Position numbers and translations under genes: made by a program
Shown here: positions 17,918-28,239 of the stretch, piece by piece
Layout: every line of letters starts with the position of its first letter
How positions within the stretch are numbered: the first letter of the stretch is position 1
Assembly (NCBI GenBank): GCA_028289345.1
Contig: JANQQL010000018.1
Span: forward strand, 1-64,000
Length of the DNA stretch: 64,000 bases
Origin: Planctomycetota bacterium
GTDB taxonomy: Bacteria > Planctomycetota > B15-G4 > SIAN01
Reading direction: 5' to 3'
The notes under the pieces: model-generated
What the model was told of the DNA's origin: nothing
Databases searched by the model: none
The model's input: only the letters and a program-made list of their open reading frames with translations

Positions 17918-18962
17918 CCGCTGCTCCTGACTTCTTCGACATGGGGACGCAACTCGGCGGACAGTGTGCTCTCGGTCGCTCCCAACCTCGGCCCGTCGAC
18001 CGTCGTCCCCTGGAGGACTTTGGGAGCCACGAACACCCAGGCCCGATCCACCGCCGCTTCGTTCAAGAACGAGGCAGCGACTTGCGGCCCGCCTTCGACC
18101 AAGAGACGGTGAATCCCCTGCTTTCTTAGCCGAGGAAGCACCTCGTCGGCCAGACGCCTCACGTCAAGGATCTCTTGCCGAACCCCTGAGGGAACCGACT
18201 GCTGCTCCGGAGTGATGACCCACACCTCTCCCTCTTCGAGGCTGCGAAACAACCTGGCCGAGGGATCCAATCCGGATTGCCCCGCGAGGACCATTCGTCG
18301 CAGCGGTACGTTGCCCGGCGGCCGCGCCGTCAATAGAGGGTCGTCGCTACGTAGCGTTCCGGCACCCACCAGGATTCCATCCACGTGGCGGCGCAGCCGA
18401 TGCACTTCGCGGCGCGACTCTGGACTCGAGATCCAGCGCTCTTCGCGCGGCTGCACCGCTCCCCAAGCACCGTCCAAGGTCGTGGCCCATTTCAGCAACA
18501 CATAGGGTCGCGATCTTTCGAGATGAGTCCGGAACTCGCGCAACAATTCGTCGGGCATGAGTCCCTCGGGAGCCACCTCCACGTGGATCCCCTGACTGCG
18601 AAGCATGCTGACGCCACGACCGTGATGTGGTTCGCTGGGATCGAGTTCGCCGATGACCACGCGCCGCACTCCGGCCCGGATCACCGCTTCCACGCAGGGA
18701 GGCTGTTTGCCGTGAGTGGAACACGGCTCCAAGGTGACCGCCAAGGAAGCTCCCTCGGGAATGCTGGACACCTGTTCCAGCACCTCCACTTCGGCGTGAC
18801 GGTCGCCGTAGGCCCGGTGAAATCCCTCCGCAAGGTGATGCTCCCCGCGGTAGAGAACAGCGCCGACCAACGGGTTGGGCTCGACCTCTCCCCGGCCGTG
18901 ACGGGCCAGATCGGCCGCTCGGCGCAAGGCAAAGCGGTCGGCAGAATCAAAGGGCGCGGCGC

Positions 18963-18966
<4 letters not shown>
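17884..18966 (-). CDS. ribD: Bifunctional riboflavin biosynthesis deaminase/reductase RibD
   Basis: Catalyses the second and third steps of riboflavin synthesis: deamination and NADPH reduction of the pyrimidine intermediate. The 360 residues have the normal two-domain layout. The deaminase zinc site is H57-A-E59 with PC(82)STHGKQPPC(91); the reductase begins about residue 150 (PYVLLKWATTLDGA). The start is GTG at 18966, overlapping the miaB stop (GTGA), so the two are translationally coupled. Other rib genes are not in the window. Confidence 0.95.
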
Positions 18967-20318
<1,352 letters not shown>

Positions 20319-20402
20319 GGCAGGCTTGGTCCCAGCAACGAGAGGAAAACCTCGTCACTTTAGCAGGCCGGCCTGCGGGCCCCCATGGTTCCCCATCGAG
20401 GC

Positions 20403-21446
20403 TTAGCTGGCGGAGTCGTCGAATCGGTCGCGATTCGACTCGTACCAGGTCTCCCAGCTGCGGATTCCCTTCTCGCGCTCGGAGGGAGAACCGTTGGTGA
20501 CGTCGAAACGGGCCGCGTGACCAGTGAGGGAGACCAGGGCCTCCAGAGCCTCTTCACGGACGATGGCGTCGCCATCCCGCAGAAGCTCGATGAGCCGGCC
20601 CACGGCCCCCCGGGCATTGAGCTCGCGCAGCGCACTGATGACGCGAAACTGCACAAACGGATCGCTGTCTTGCAAGAGGGGGACCAGGTACGGGACCAAG
20701 GAGACCTCGCGGCGGCTGGCGAGTTGATCGACCGCGGCCCAGCGAATGCTGGCATCCACGTCATCCAAATCGGCCACCAGTCGTCGCACATCGGACGAAA
20801 GCTCGACGTCTTCCGGATCTTCCTCGGGTTCTTCGACCTCCCCAGCCATCATGTCGCCCAGGGTGAAGTTGTCGATGCGGCGCTCCAGAGCGGCCACCGA
20901 CTCGCGAACCGTTTCCAGGGAGTGCTCGAGTTCCCCGCGGCCGATTTCCAGCCGTTGGATCAGCTCCCGGTTGGAACGCAGGTTCTGGAGCAGGGTGCGA
21001 AGCTCTTCAATGGCCTTTTGGTTGGTCTCGATGCTGTGGCCTTGGTCGGCCACCGACTGGCGAAAGGACATTTGGTCTTCGCGGACCTTGGACATCTCTC
21101 CGGCGAGCCGATCCTGGCCGCCGCGCAACTCCGACAGGCGACCGGACACTTCCGAGACCGAGGCGGTGAGCTCTCCCAGTTCGCTGTCATAGCGAGGCAC
21201 ATCGTGCAGCCTCTGGGACAGCACGAACGCGAAAGCCATCGCCCCCACCGCCACCACCAAAGAGATTGCCGCGAGCACCGTTGGGGCACTGGATGCCGGT
21301 GCAGGAGGTGCGGCGACGATCGGCGGACTGGGCGGCGGCAAGCAGGCAGGGCAGAACATCTTGCCCTTGGCGGTGACGGCGCGGCCCGCCTGGAGGTCGG
21401 TGAGCGGGATGCTCTCGTTGCACACGTCGCAGAAATAGATCTTCAT
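20403..21446 (-). CDS. Zinc-ribbon, membrane, coiled-coil and HEAT protein
   Basis: 347 residues with a distinct domain order: N-terminal zinc ribbon (CDVC at 6-9, CPAC about 32-35), Pro/Ala linker, one membrane segment (about 57-77, TVLAAISLVVAVGAMAFAFV), a long coiled coil (about 85-200), an acidic linker and a C-terminal HEAT region (about 215-330). It ends with GIRSWETWYESN, the Trp motif seen in neighbours. This suggests a cytoplasmic zinc ribbon and a coiled coil plus HEAT domain outside, or the reverse. Function unknown. Followed upstream by another zinc-ribbon/membrane protein, which suggests a pair. Confidence 0.88.
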   Translation of the reverse strand: MKIYFCDVCNESIPLTDLQAGRAVTAKGKMFCPACLPPPSPPIVAAPPAPASSAPTVLAAISLVVAVGAMAFAFVLSQRLHDVPRYDSELGELTASVSEVSGRLSELRGGQDRLAGEMSKVREDQMSFRQSVADQGHSIETNQKAIEELRTLLQNLRSNRELIQRLEIGRGELEHSLETVRESVAALERRIDNFTLGDMMAGEVEEPEEDPEDVELSSDVRRLVADLDDVDASIRWAAVDQLASRREVSLVPYLVPLLQDSDPFVQFRVISALRELNARGAVGRLIELLRDGDAIVREEALEALVSLTGHAARFDVTNGSPSEREKGIRSWETWYESNRDRFDDSAS

Positions 21447-21554
21447 GGCATGGTCATCCTGCCGTTGGAGCCTCTTCCGGATCCCAGGGTCGCCACCGCA
21501 ACTCTGGTCCTCTGGAGTTTCTGTAGCGAAAGCCGCGCCACAGGTAGCAAGTTC

Positions 21555-21809
21555 CTACGCCCCAAGGGAAATGGCGACTGCCGCCCCACAAAGCGTGGCG
21601 AACCCGAACGCCACGACCACAAAACCGATCGTTTCCGGAAGGGAGTCCTGCCAGGTCCCGCGACGATTCAGATCGAGTTCGGGCGGGATCTCCGCCTCTT
21701 CGACCCAGGATGACAGCTCTCCGCAGTGACTGCAGTAGATCTCGTCGAAAGAGATCAGCTCCGCACACTGCATGCACTCTTTGATTCTCTCTTCGGGGCC
21801 GGGGGCCAT
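21555..21809 (-). CDS. Small zinc-ribbon membrane protein
   Basis: 84 residues. A zinc-ribbon motif CMQC...CSHCG (residues 12-30) is followed by a polar linker and a single C-terminal membrane helix (IGFVVVAFGFATLCGAAVAISL). It lies 108 bp upstream of the larger zinc-ribbon/coiled-coil/HEAT gene on the same strand and shares its ribbon-plus-membrane plan, so a common function is plausible. No homologue is recognised. The codon use and the clear domain plan make it likely real despite its size. Confidence 0.7.
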   Translation of the reverse strand: MAPGPEERIKECMQCAELISFDEIYCSHCGELSSWVEEAEIPPELDLNRRGTWQDSLPETIGFVVVAFGFATLCGAAVAISLGA

Positions 21810-21897
21810 GGCAATTGGCCTTTCTGGCTCGTCGCGGTTTCAGGAGCGATTTCGTCGCCGGAAGGAGAATACGGAATGCGCGAGCGATTCCGAAGGC

Positions 21898-21932
21898 AAG
21901 CCGCCCATCCCCTGGTCGAGGACGGGCGGCTT
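21898..21932 (-). terminator. Likely transcription terminator hairpin
   Basis: A perfect 9-bp inverted repeat, AAGCCGCCC and GGGCGGCTT, with a 17-base spacer that contains an inner CCT/AGG pair. It lies 33 bases beyond the stop of the HEAT lipoprotein gene 21965-22561. A T-run is lacking, so termination may be weak or factor-dependent. Confidence 0.4.
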
Positions 21933-21964
21933 CGCCTCCACTTCGAGGATGCTTCCGTAGAAGC

Positions 21965-22561
21965 TCAGCCCTCGGAGAGGTCCCAGTCATCGAACCAGCG
22001 CTCCCAACGGCGCAGTGCCTCGCTGCGTTCGTTCGCCGGGGCATCGACCAGGTAGCCGAAGTCCTTGGAAGTCGCAAGCTTCAGGGTTTCGTGACAGTTG
22101 AAGCGAACCGAAGGATCCGCATCTTCCATGCCTTCGAACAGCACCGGAATCACGTCCCAGGAGTTGCGCCCCACCAAACCGGACGCCGCTTCGAAGCGCA
22201 CCAGGCGGTCGCCGTCGTCCAGTCCATTGCGCAAGGTGCGATAGATGCGGCGCTCGACGTCGGGGAACTTCGGATCCCGAACCTGTGCCAGCACCCAGAT
22301 CGCATTGCAACGCAGTCGGGCGTTGGGATCGTCCGCCATTTCCATGACCTGATCCACCGCGAACACGTCATAGGCGACCAGTCGCTTCAAGTGGGAGTAC
22401 AGCTCCGCGCCGCTGGTGTTGCGGACGTAGTCGCAAACGCGCTCGATCTCGCCCTGGAGGCGGTCATACTCCGGATGATCCTGAAGCGTGGGCGTGGAAG
22501 AGCAGGAAACCGTCATCGCGGTTCCCAACACCAGAATCCATCGTCCAAGTCCGCTCGTCAT
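21965..22561 (-). CDS. HEAT-repeat lipoprotein
   Basis: 198 residues with a short signal and lipobox (ILVLGTAMTVSC, Cys20). The mature protein is helical HEAT repeats (DPNARLRCNAIWVLAQV; GDRLVRFEAASGLVG; DADPSVRFNCHETL) and ends RRWERWFDDWD, the Trp tail shared with other HEAT proteins here. The start is ATG 22561 because GAGGAGG lies nine bases upstream; the in-frame TTG at 22579 would overlap that ribosome site. Function unknown, probably an envelope scaffold. Confidence 0.85.
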   Translation of the reverse strand: MTSGLGRWILVLGTAMTVSCSSTPTLQDHPEYDRLQGEIERVCDYVRNTSGAELYSHLKRLVAYDVFAVDQVMEMADDPNARLRCNAIWVLAQVRDPKFPDVERRIYRTLRNGLDDGDRLVRFEAASGLVGRNSWDVIPVLFEGMEDADPSVRFNCHETLKLATSKDFGYLVDAPANERSEALRRWERWFDDWDLSEG

Positions 22562-22627
22562 CACACTGGTCCTCCTCAAAACTCCGTCCGGGGAATCCCC
22601 CCGGCGTTGCGGTGAAATGCTTTCAGT

Positions 22628-22653
22628 CCCTGAATGCCCTATCGGCCTCAGGG
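22628..22653 (-). terminator. Possible mnmA terminator hairpin
   Basis: CCCTGA and TCAGGG form a 6-bp stem with a 14-base loop just beyond the mnmA stop; in the direction of transcription it is followed by ACTGAAAGCATTTC, with only a short T-run. Weak evidence. Confidence 0.3.
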
Positions 22654-22662
22654 CGAGGGCCT

Positions 22663-23766
22663 CTACACCGGGTTCTTGAGGGAATCAGAAAAAACTTCGA
22701 GGCGCGCGATGCGACCGGCGGCGACCACTCGGTCCCGGTGGTAGACAACTCCGATCTGGCCGGGGGACACGGTTTCCCCGGGCGGGTCGAAATCGAGTTC
22801 CAGCTGGCCGTCATGGACGACCCGGGCGCGAGCGCCATGGCCCGAGTGGTGTGCGCGAATCTGCACCTCCCCCACGATTTCTTGGCCGGGCTCGAGGGGC
22901 TCCACCAACCAATTGACCTCGCGCAGCAGAGCTCGTTGCTGCGGCAAGTCCTCGCGACGACCCACAACCACCCGGTTCGCCGTCGGATCGGTCTCCACGA
23001 CGAAATAGGGCCCGGCCCCACCGAGCCCGAGCCCCCGTCGCTGCCCCACCGTGAAGCCGGCCGCCCCAGAATGGCGCCCCAGCACCTCTCCCTCCTTGGT
23101 CTCGATCACCCCTTCGCGAAACAGGTCGGGACGCTTGCGCTTCATCAGGTCCCGGTAGTCGCCAGAGGGCACGAAGCAAATCTCCTGGCTCTCATGCTTG
23201 GCATACACCGGGAGTCCCGCTCGGCGCGCCAGCTCGCGGACCTGCTCCTTGGGCAGGCCACCGACCGGAAACAGAGAACGTCGCAGGGCTTCCGCGCGCA
23301 CCGTCGCCAGAACATAGGACTGATCTTTGGCTCGGTCGCGTCCTCGTCGAAGCGCCACGGACTCCCCGTCTTGTTCCACCTGGGCATAGTGACCGGTGGC
23401 CACCGCTTCGGCACCCATGGCCTTGGCGAAACGAAACAGCTCGCCGAACTTCAGATCGCGATTGCATTGCACGCAGGGATTCGGTGTTTCCCCCCGCGCA
23501 TAGGCATCGACGAAGCGGTCAATGATGGACTCGAATCCTCGGGAGTGATCCAGCGAGTAAAAGGCGATGCCGAGCATGCCCGCGACTTCCTCGGCGTCGC
23601 AGGCGTCGAAGACGCTGCAGCATCCTTTGGGCGATGCGGTTTCCGAGGCCGGCGCCGCCACTCCGTTGCGTAGAAACACGCCGAGGACGTCGTGACCGGC
23701 CTCCTTCAGCAGGAGCGCCGCCACGGAAGAGTCCACTCCCCCGGACATTGCCACGATGACGCGCAT
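22663..23766 (-). CDS. mnmA: tRNA-specific 2-thiouridylase MnmA
   Basis: Makes 2-thiouridine at the wobble position of Lys, Glu and Gln tRNAs using ATP and relayed sulfur. 367 residues. The PP-loop is SGGVDSS (8-14); the catalytic Cys pair is Cys101 (NPCVQCNRDLKF) and Cys197 (SQEICFVP); ATGHYA stands at about 123-128. A short GCCS insertion near residue 48 is seen in some family members. The ATG is preceded by GAGAGGGG. Divergent from yajC across 342 bp. Confidence 0.96.
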   Translation of the reverse strand: MRVIVAMSGGVDSSVAALLLKEAGHDVLGVFLRNGVAAPASETASPKGCCSVFDACDAEEVAGMLGIAFYSLDHSRGFESIIDRFVDAYARGETPNPCVQCNRDLKFGELFRFAKAMGAEAVATGHYAQVEQDGESVALRRGRDRAKDQSYVLATVRAEALRRSLFPVGGLPKEQVRELARRAGLPVYAKHESQEICFVPSGDYRDLMKRKRPDLFREGVIETKEGEVLGRHSGAAGFTVGQRRGLGLGGAGPYFVVETDPTANRVVVGRREDLPQQRALLREVNWLVEPLEPGQEIVGEVQIRAHHSGHGARARVVHDGQLELDFDPPGETVSPGQIGVVYHRDRVVAAGRIARLEVFSDSLKNPV

Positions 23767-24108
23767 GATCCCCTCTCACGGTTTCCGCCGCGTTCTCTGT
23801 GCTGCTCCGCGCCGCGGAAAGCCCGACATCCTATCGATTCGCGCTCCGGGCCTGGCGGCCTGCCGAGATCCGCGAGAACCAGTCCACCAGCCCCGAGGTC
23901 CCTGGTCACGAATGGCGTGGGCCCGGCGGCTCGGGGACTTCGGCCCGTCGTTGCGGCGCCGCGCCCGGCCCCCGGCCAGTGGTTTCGACGGTTTTGCTGA
24001 GAAAACCCGCGCCAGCGGCGATAATGGTCGGTCTTTGCCCGAGGCGTCATCCGCCTTCTGTTCTGGACGAGAGCCCCCGACCACGCTCTCGCTGACAAGG
24101 ACCCTTCC
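23767..24108. other. 342-bp divergent promoter region of mnmA and yajC
   Basis: No gene, tRNA or clear terminator seen. It is GC-rich with several short GC palindromes. An AT-richer patch GATAATGG near 24018-24026 could be part of a promoter for yajC, but I cannot find a matching -35 at a normal distance. Confidence 0.45.
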
Positions 24109-24489
24109 ATGAAGACCTACCTGGCCATCGCCACGGCCCTGCAAGAAGCTCCCGCCGACGCCGCGCCCGCCGAGTCCCCCGGGCCGAACATGATTTTCAT
24201 GCTGTCCATCGTCTTTTTGATCTTCTACTTCCTGGCATGGCGCCCCCAGGCCAAAGAGCGAAAGCGTCGGGAAGAAATGTTGGGATCCCTCAAAGTCGGG
24301 GACAAGGTGATGACCACCTCCGGCATTTTCGGCGTCGTGGCCAATCTCAAGGAACACGAGGTCGTTCTCAAGGTCGACGAGAAGAACAACGTGAAGATGC
24401 GCTTCAGCCGGCAGACCGTGCAGTCCATCCTGCGCGACGAATCGGCCGCGGACCAACCGCCTGAAAAGGCCAAAGCGGCCTCCGCCTGA
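24109..24489 (+). CDS. yajC: Preprotein translocase accessory protein YajC
   Basis: 126 residues with one membrane helix (about 27-44, MIFMLSIVFLIFYFLAW) followed at once by RPQAKERKRREEML, the YajC signature, and a small beta domain (VGDKVMTTSGIFGVV). YajC binds SecDF and assists Sec export. An extended Ala/Pro-rich N-terminus is slightly longer than in E. coli. AAGGA lies upstream of the ATG. secD/secF, often adjacent, are absent here; a YraN-type gene follows after 77 bp. Confidence 0.95.
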   Translation: MKTYLAIATALQEAPADAAPAESPGPNMIFMLSIVFLIFYFLAWRPQAKERKRREEMLGSLKVGDKVMTTSGIFGVVANLKEHEVVLKVDEKNNVKMRFSRQTVQSILRDESAADQPPEKAKAASA

Positions 24490-24566
24490 GTCCCGGCACC
24501 CCCCCGCACTCCACCGACTCGCTGGAAAGCACGTCACCTCGACCGACGCGCAACGTCTGTCGGCGC

Positions 24567-24947
24567 ATGGACCGACAAACGCGAGGAAGGTGGGCGGAAG
24601 AAGCGGCGGCTCGAGAACTTCAGCGTCGCGGCTTCGAGATTTTGGAACGCAACGTGTTCTTGCAGCGGGGCGAACTGGACATCGTGGCCCGCCGCGACCA
24701 TCGACTTTGGTTCGTCGAGACCAAGTGCCGCAGCCGCATCGATCGTGGCGCTCCCCATCGAGCCATCGACCGGCGAAAAAGAGCGGCTCTCTTTGCCGCA
24801 GCCCGGGAGTATCTTGTGAGAAAGGATTTCCGAGGTGAGTACGGTTTCCTGGCTGCGTCGGTGATTCCTGCGCCCCGCGACGGACGCCCTTGCGTCGAGC
24901 TCTGCTTCTTGCCGATCTCTCCCTCGGATGGCTGCCTGGAGTTGTGA
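24567..24947 (+). CDS. YraN/UPF0102-family nuclease-fold protein
   Basis: 126 residues matching the UPF0102 family: RGRWAEEAAARELQRRGFEIL, then RGELDIVARRDHRLWFVETKCR, in which Asp-(x)n-Glu-x-Lys forms a restriction-endonuclease-like active site. The family's physiological role is not settled; Holliday-junction or structure-specific nuclease activity has been suggested for relatives. No ribosome site is clear. It lies between yajC and the sugar transferase, all rightward. Confidence 0.88.
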   Translation: MDRQTRGRWAEEAAARELQRRGFEILERNVFLQRGELDIVARRDHRLWFVETKCRSRIDRGAPHRAIDRRKRAALFAAAREYLVRKDFRGEYGFLAASVIPAPRDGRPCVELCFLPISPSDGCLEL

Positions 24948-24969
24948 CCCCGGGTAGCGATCCCCATGG

Positions 24970-26454
24970 ATGAACCGGGCCACGCCCCTCTCCTCGGGAC
25001 ACCTCATGCTCTTCGGCCGGTCGTTAACGCCTTCTTCTCGACGCACGATGCTGGTCCTCGGCGAAGCCGTGGTCTTGTGGTTGCTGTGTATTCCGATCAC
25101 GAGCTACGACCAGTTCGTCAAGCTCGTCACCCATGGCACCGACTTCCTCGACTTGAACTGGAAGCTCATCCTGGTGCGCAGCGCGCTGATCCCCTTGGCC
25201 TGCCAGGTGACCTATTCGTTCCACGACCTTTATGACTTCCGCATCACCTCCAACCGAAACCAGACCAGCATCCGATTGCTGCAGTCCATCTTCTACGCGG
25301 GGATCTTGCTGGCCGTTTCCAACTACGGACTGCACACCCTCACCGGGCTGACCGGCGACTATCGCTTCGGACGCTGCGCTCCCAACCCGTGGTCGGCTCT
25401 GGCCGCACTGGTGGTGACGTTCCCGGTGTCGTACTCCTACCGACTGTTCTTTCATTGGATGTTTGCCCGCTGGCAGTTCCGCGACCGGGTGCTGCTACTC
25501 GGCAACGGGGCCATGGCGCGCACCCTGGAGGACGAACTCCAACTGTTGAGCGACCCGGGCCACGAAATCGTCGGCTACGTGGGCAACGGCTCGGACGGAG
25601 AAGACGCGGCGACGTTGGAAGCCCACGAACTCGGCTCGATGGACCAGCTTGCCGAAGTCGCCCGCCAACACCGCATCAACTTGGTCGCGGTGGCCATGGC
25701 AGAGCGCCGCGGGCATCTGCCAACCCTGGAGCTCCTCAACTGTCGGCTGGCCGGGATCCGTGTGGAAGAAGGGGAACAACTCTACGAGCGACTCACGGGC
25801 AAGATTGCCCTGCAGCGCTTACGCCCCAGCTACCTGATTTTCTCCGAAGGCTTCCAGCGATCGAAAACGGTGTTCGCCATCAAGCGCATCATGGACATCC
25901 TGCTGTCCATCGTCGGCTTGATTCTGCTGTTCCCGCTGTGTTTCGTGGTGGCGGTGGCGATCAAGATCGACTCCCGCGGACCGATCTTCTACGGCCAGTC
26001 GCGGGTCGGCAAAGAAGGCCGAGTCTTCACCGCCTACAAGTTCCGCTCCATGACCGCGGACGCCGAAAAAGGATCGGGTCCCCAGTGGGCCGCCCAGAAC
26101 GACTCGCGCATCACCCGCGTCGGCGGTCTGCTCCGTCGCACCCGCATCGACGAGATCCCTCAGATGTGGAACGTGCTGAAGAACGAGATGTCGTTCGTGG
26201 GACCCCGTCCGGAACGACCGTTCTTCGTCGACGAGCTACGCAAAGAGATTCCGTACTACATGGAACGGCTTCTGGTGAAGCCCGGGATCACCGGCTGGGC
26301 ACAGATCAACTACCAGTACGGGAACACCATCGACGACGCTCTCACCAAGCTTCAGTACGACCTGTACTACATCAAGAACCTGTCGATCTACCTGGATCTG
26401 GTGACCTTGCTCGGCACCATCAAGGTCGTGGTCCTGCGCCGCGGCGCCGTTTGA
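24970..26454 (+). CDS. Polyprenyl-phosphate sugar-1-phosphate transferase (exopolysaccharide initiation)
   Basis: A 494-residue membrane protein that transfers a sugar-1-phosphate from a nucleotide sugar to a polyprenyl phosphate, starting exopolysaccharide repeat assembly at the inner membrane. The N-terminal half has four to five membrane helices and a CoA-binding-like domain (VLLLGNGAMARTLEDEL, about 175-270). The C-terminal catalytic part carries AIKRIMDILLSIVGLILL, GQSRVGKEG...YKFRSMTADAE, RRTRIDEIPQMWNVL and FVGPRPERP, the bacterial sugar-transferase signature. The layout matches the TIGR03013 group linked to PEP-CTERM exopolysaccharide systems. No other polysaccharide gene is adjacent. 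Confidence 0.93.
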   Translation: MNRATPLSSGHLMLFGRSLTPSSRRTMLVLGEAVVLWLLCIPITSYDQFVKLVTHGTDFLDLNWKLILVRSALIPLACQVTYSFHDLYDFRITSNRNQTSIRLLQSIFYAGILLAVSNYGLHTLTGLTGDYRFGRCAPNPWSALAALVVTFPVSYSYRLFFHWMFARWQFRDRVLLLGNGAMARTLEDELQLLSDPGHEIVGYVGNGSDGEDAATLEAHELGSMDQLAEVARQHRINLVAVAMAERRGHLPTLELLNCRLAGIRVEEGEQLYERLTGKIALQRLRPSYLIFSEGFQRSKTVFAIKRIMDILLSIVGLILLFPLCFVVAVAIKIDSRGPIFYGQSRVGKEGRVFTAYKFRSMTADAEKGSGPQWAAQNDSRITRVGGLLRRTRIDEIPQMWNVLKNEMSFVGPRPERPFFVDELRKEIPYYMERLLVKPGITGWAQINYQYGNTIDDALTKLQYDLYYIKNLSIYLDLVTLLGTIKVVVLRRGAV

Positions 26455-26628
26455 TCCGGAGGTTCCGGGGAACGATTCGGCGGGTCGCGATTGCCCTGGC
26501 CGTCGAGGGTGTCCACGGAGCGCGGCCTCGGCGAAATTCCCCGGATCCACTGGTTCCCCCTTCCGTCGTGCGTATTCTGGGCAGAACCACTCCGAGGACC
26601 ATTCCCGGACCGTGAACAGGATTCTGCT

Positions 26629-28239
26629 TTGACTCACCCCATCCGCTCCTCGATTCCGGACGAACTGCAGAAGGCCGGCGGAAAACTGGAAGGCGTCGCG
26701 CGAGAAATCGCGCAGCGCACCGGCATCCCCGAGGCCCACATCTATGGCGTGGGCTCGTTCTTTCACCTACTGGATCGGCCTCACCAGAAGGTCCGGGTTT
26801 GCACCGGTCTTTCCTGTCGCCTGGCTGGCGCCGACGAAGTGCTCAAGGCTGCGAGTGAAGCCGGCCTGCCGGTCGAAAGCTGTTCGTGCTTGGCTGGCTG
26901 CGATGTTCCGCCGGCGGTGCTTCGCGAACGCCGGGTGTTGCCTGCCGTTCAGGTCGAGGACGTGAAGCGTGCCGGCGGCGATTGGCAACGGCTGCGCTCG
27001 TCGAGTCCTTTGGTCGCGGCCCCGCATCGCAAGGACGAACACTGGAGCGGTTCGATCGGCCCCGAGAACGCGGACCCCTCGCAACTGGTCTTCGACCTTC
27101 GCGGCAAGCCGAACTTTACCGGCGAGGCGTATCGCAAAGCCGCCGAGATGGGGCCCGAAGCTTTCTTCCAGCAACTCGAAGACTCGGGGCTGCAAGGTCG
27201 CGGGGGCGCGGGATTCCCGGCCCACATCAAATGGAAGGGCGTCTTCCAACAGCAGGAAACCACTCGCTACGTGGTGTTGAACGCGGACGAGGGCGAGCCG
27301 GGGACTTTCAAGGATCGCGAGGTGATGCTGCGGCGTCCCGATCTGGTTCTGGAAGGACTCGCCATTGCCGCCCGCATGGTCGGCGCCAAGGAAGTGTTTC
27401 TGTATCTGCGTGGCGAGTTCGAAGTGCCGTGGGCCACCATGGAATCCGCCCTGCGGCGCTTCGTCGACGCCGGAACCTTCGGGGACATTCAATTCCACTT
27501 CCATGCCGGACACGGAGCCTACATCTGCGGAGAGGAGACCGCGCTCCTCGAAGCCTTGGAAGGCAAGCGCGGGATGCCCCGCTTGAAGCCACCATTCCCG
27601 GTGGAGGTTGGTCTGTGGGGCAAGCCGACGTTGATCCACAATGTCGAGACCATTGCCTGCATTCCCCCCATCGTGCAACGCGGCGGCTCATGGTTCCGCG
27701 AGCTGGGCAAGACCGAGCCGGGCACCAAGCTGTACTGCATCAGCGGTCACGTGCAGCGTCCGGGCACCTACGAGCTTCCTCTCGGCATCGATCTTGACGA
27801 GTTGGTCGAGGCGGCCGGCGGGTATCTGGGCACGCTCAAGGCTTTCAGTCCCGGAGGCGCCAGCTCCGGATTCCTGCCGGCTTCGGAACGGAACCGCCCG
27901 CTTTCGTTCCAAGCGTTGGGTGAAGTCGGTTCGATGCTCGGCTCGGCGGGAGTGGTGGTATTGAACGAAACCGTGGATATGAAGTGGGCGGTGATGCAGC
28001 AGCTCGAATTCTTCGAAGCGGAGAGCTGCGGTCAGTGCGCCCCTTGCCGAATCGGGACCTACTATCTGCGAGACTCACTCGACAAACACATGGCGTCTCA
28101 GCCGAGGACCGAGTCCCTGCGCCACGTGGCGGACACGGCCTGGCAAATGAACGAAGGTTCCATCTGCGGCTTGGGTCAAGCCGCCCCCCTGCCTCTCACC
28201 ACCGCATTGCGCCACTTTCCCGAGGATTTCGAACGATGA
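26629..28239 (+). CDS. NAD-dependent formate dehydrogenase, fused NuoE/NuoF-type (FdsG-FdsB) subunit
   Basis: 536 residues that pass electrons from the catalytic subunit to NAD+. Residues 1-110 are a NuoE-like thioredoxin-fold [2Fe-2S] domain (Cys58, Cys63, Cys87, Cys91). The rest is NuoF-like: GRGGAGFP (NADH/FMN site), NADEGEPGTFKDREVM and a C-terminal [4Fe-4S] site ESCGQCAPCRIGTYY plus the later SICGLGQAAPLPL. In many FDHs these are two genes (fdsG, fdsB); here they are one. I take the TTG at 26629 as start: no ATG fits, and the upstream in-frame stretch does not look like protein. The stop overlaps the catalytic-subunit ATG (ATGA). Confidence 0.9.
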   Translation: MTHPIRSSIPDELQKAGGKLEGVAREIAQRTGIPEAHIYGVGSFFHLLDRPHQKVRVCTGLSCRLAGADEVLKAASEAGLPVESCSCLAGCDVPPAVLRERRVLPAVQVEDVKRAGGDWQRLRSSSPLVAAPHRKDEHWSGSIGPENADPSQLVFDLRGKPNFTGEAYRKAAEMGPEAFFQQLEDSGLQGRGGAGFPAHIKWKGVFQQQETTRYVVLNADEGEPGTFKDREVMLRRPDLVLEGLAIAARMVGAKEVFLYLRGEFEVPWATMESALRRFVDAGTFGDIQFHFHAGHGAYICGEETALLEALEGKRGMPRLKPPFPVEVGLWGKPTLIHNVETIACIPPIVQRGGSWFRELGKTEPGTKLYCISGHVQRPGTYELPLGIDLDELVEAAGGYLGTLKAFSPGGASSGFLPASERNRPLSFQALGEVGSMLGSAGVVVLNETVDMKWAVMQQLEFFEAESCGQCAPCRIGTYYLRDSLDKHMASQPRTESLRHVADTAWQMNEGSICGLGQAAPLPLTTALRHFPEDFER

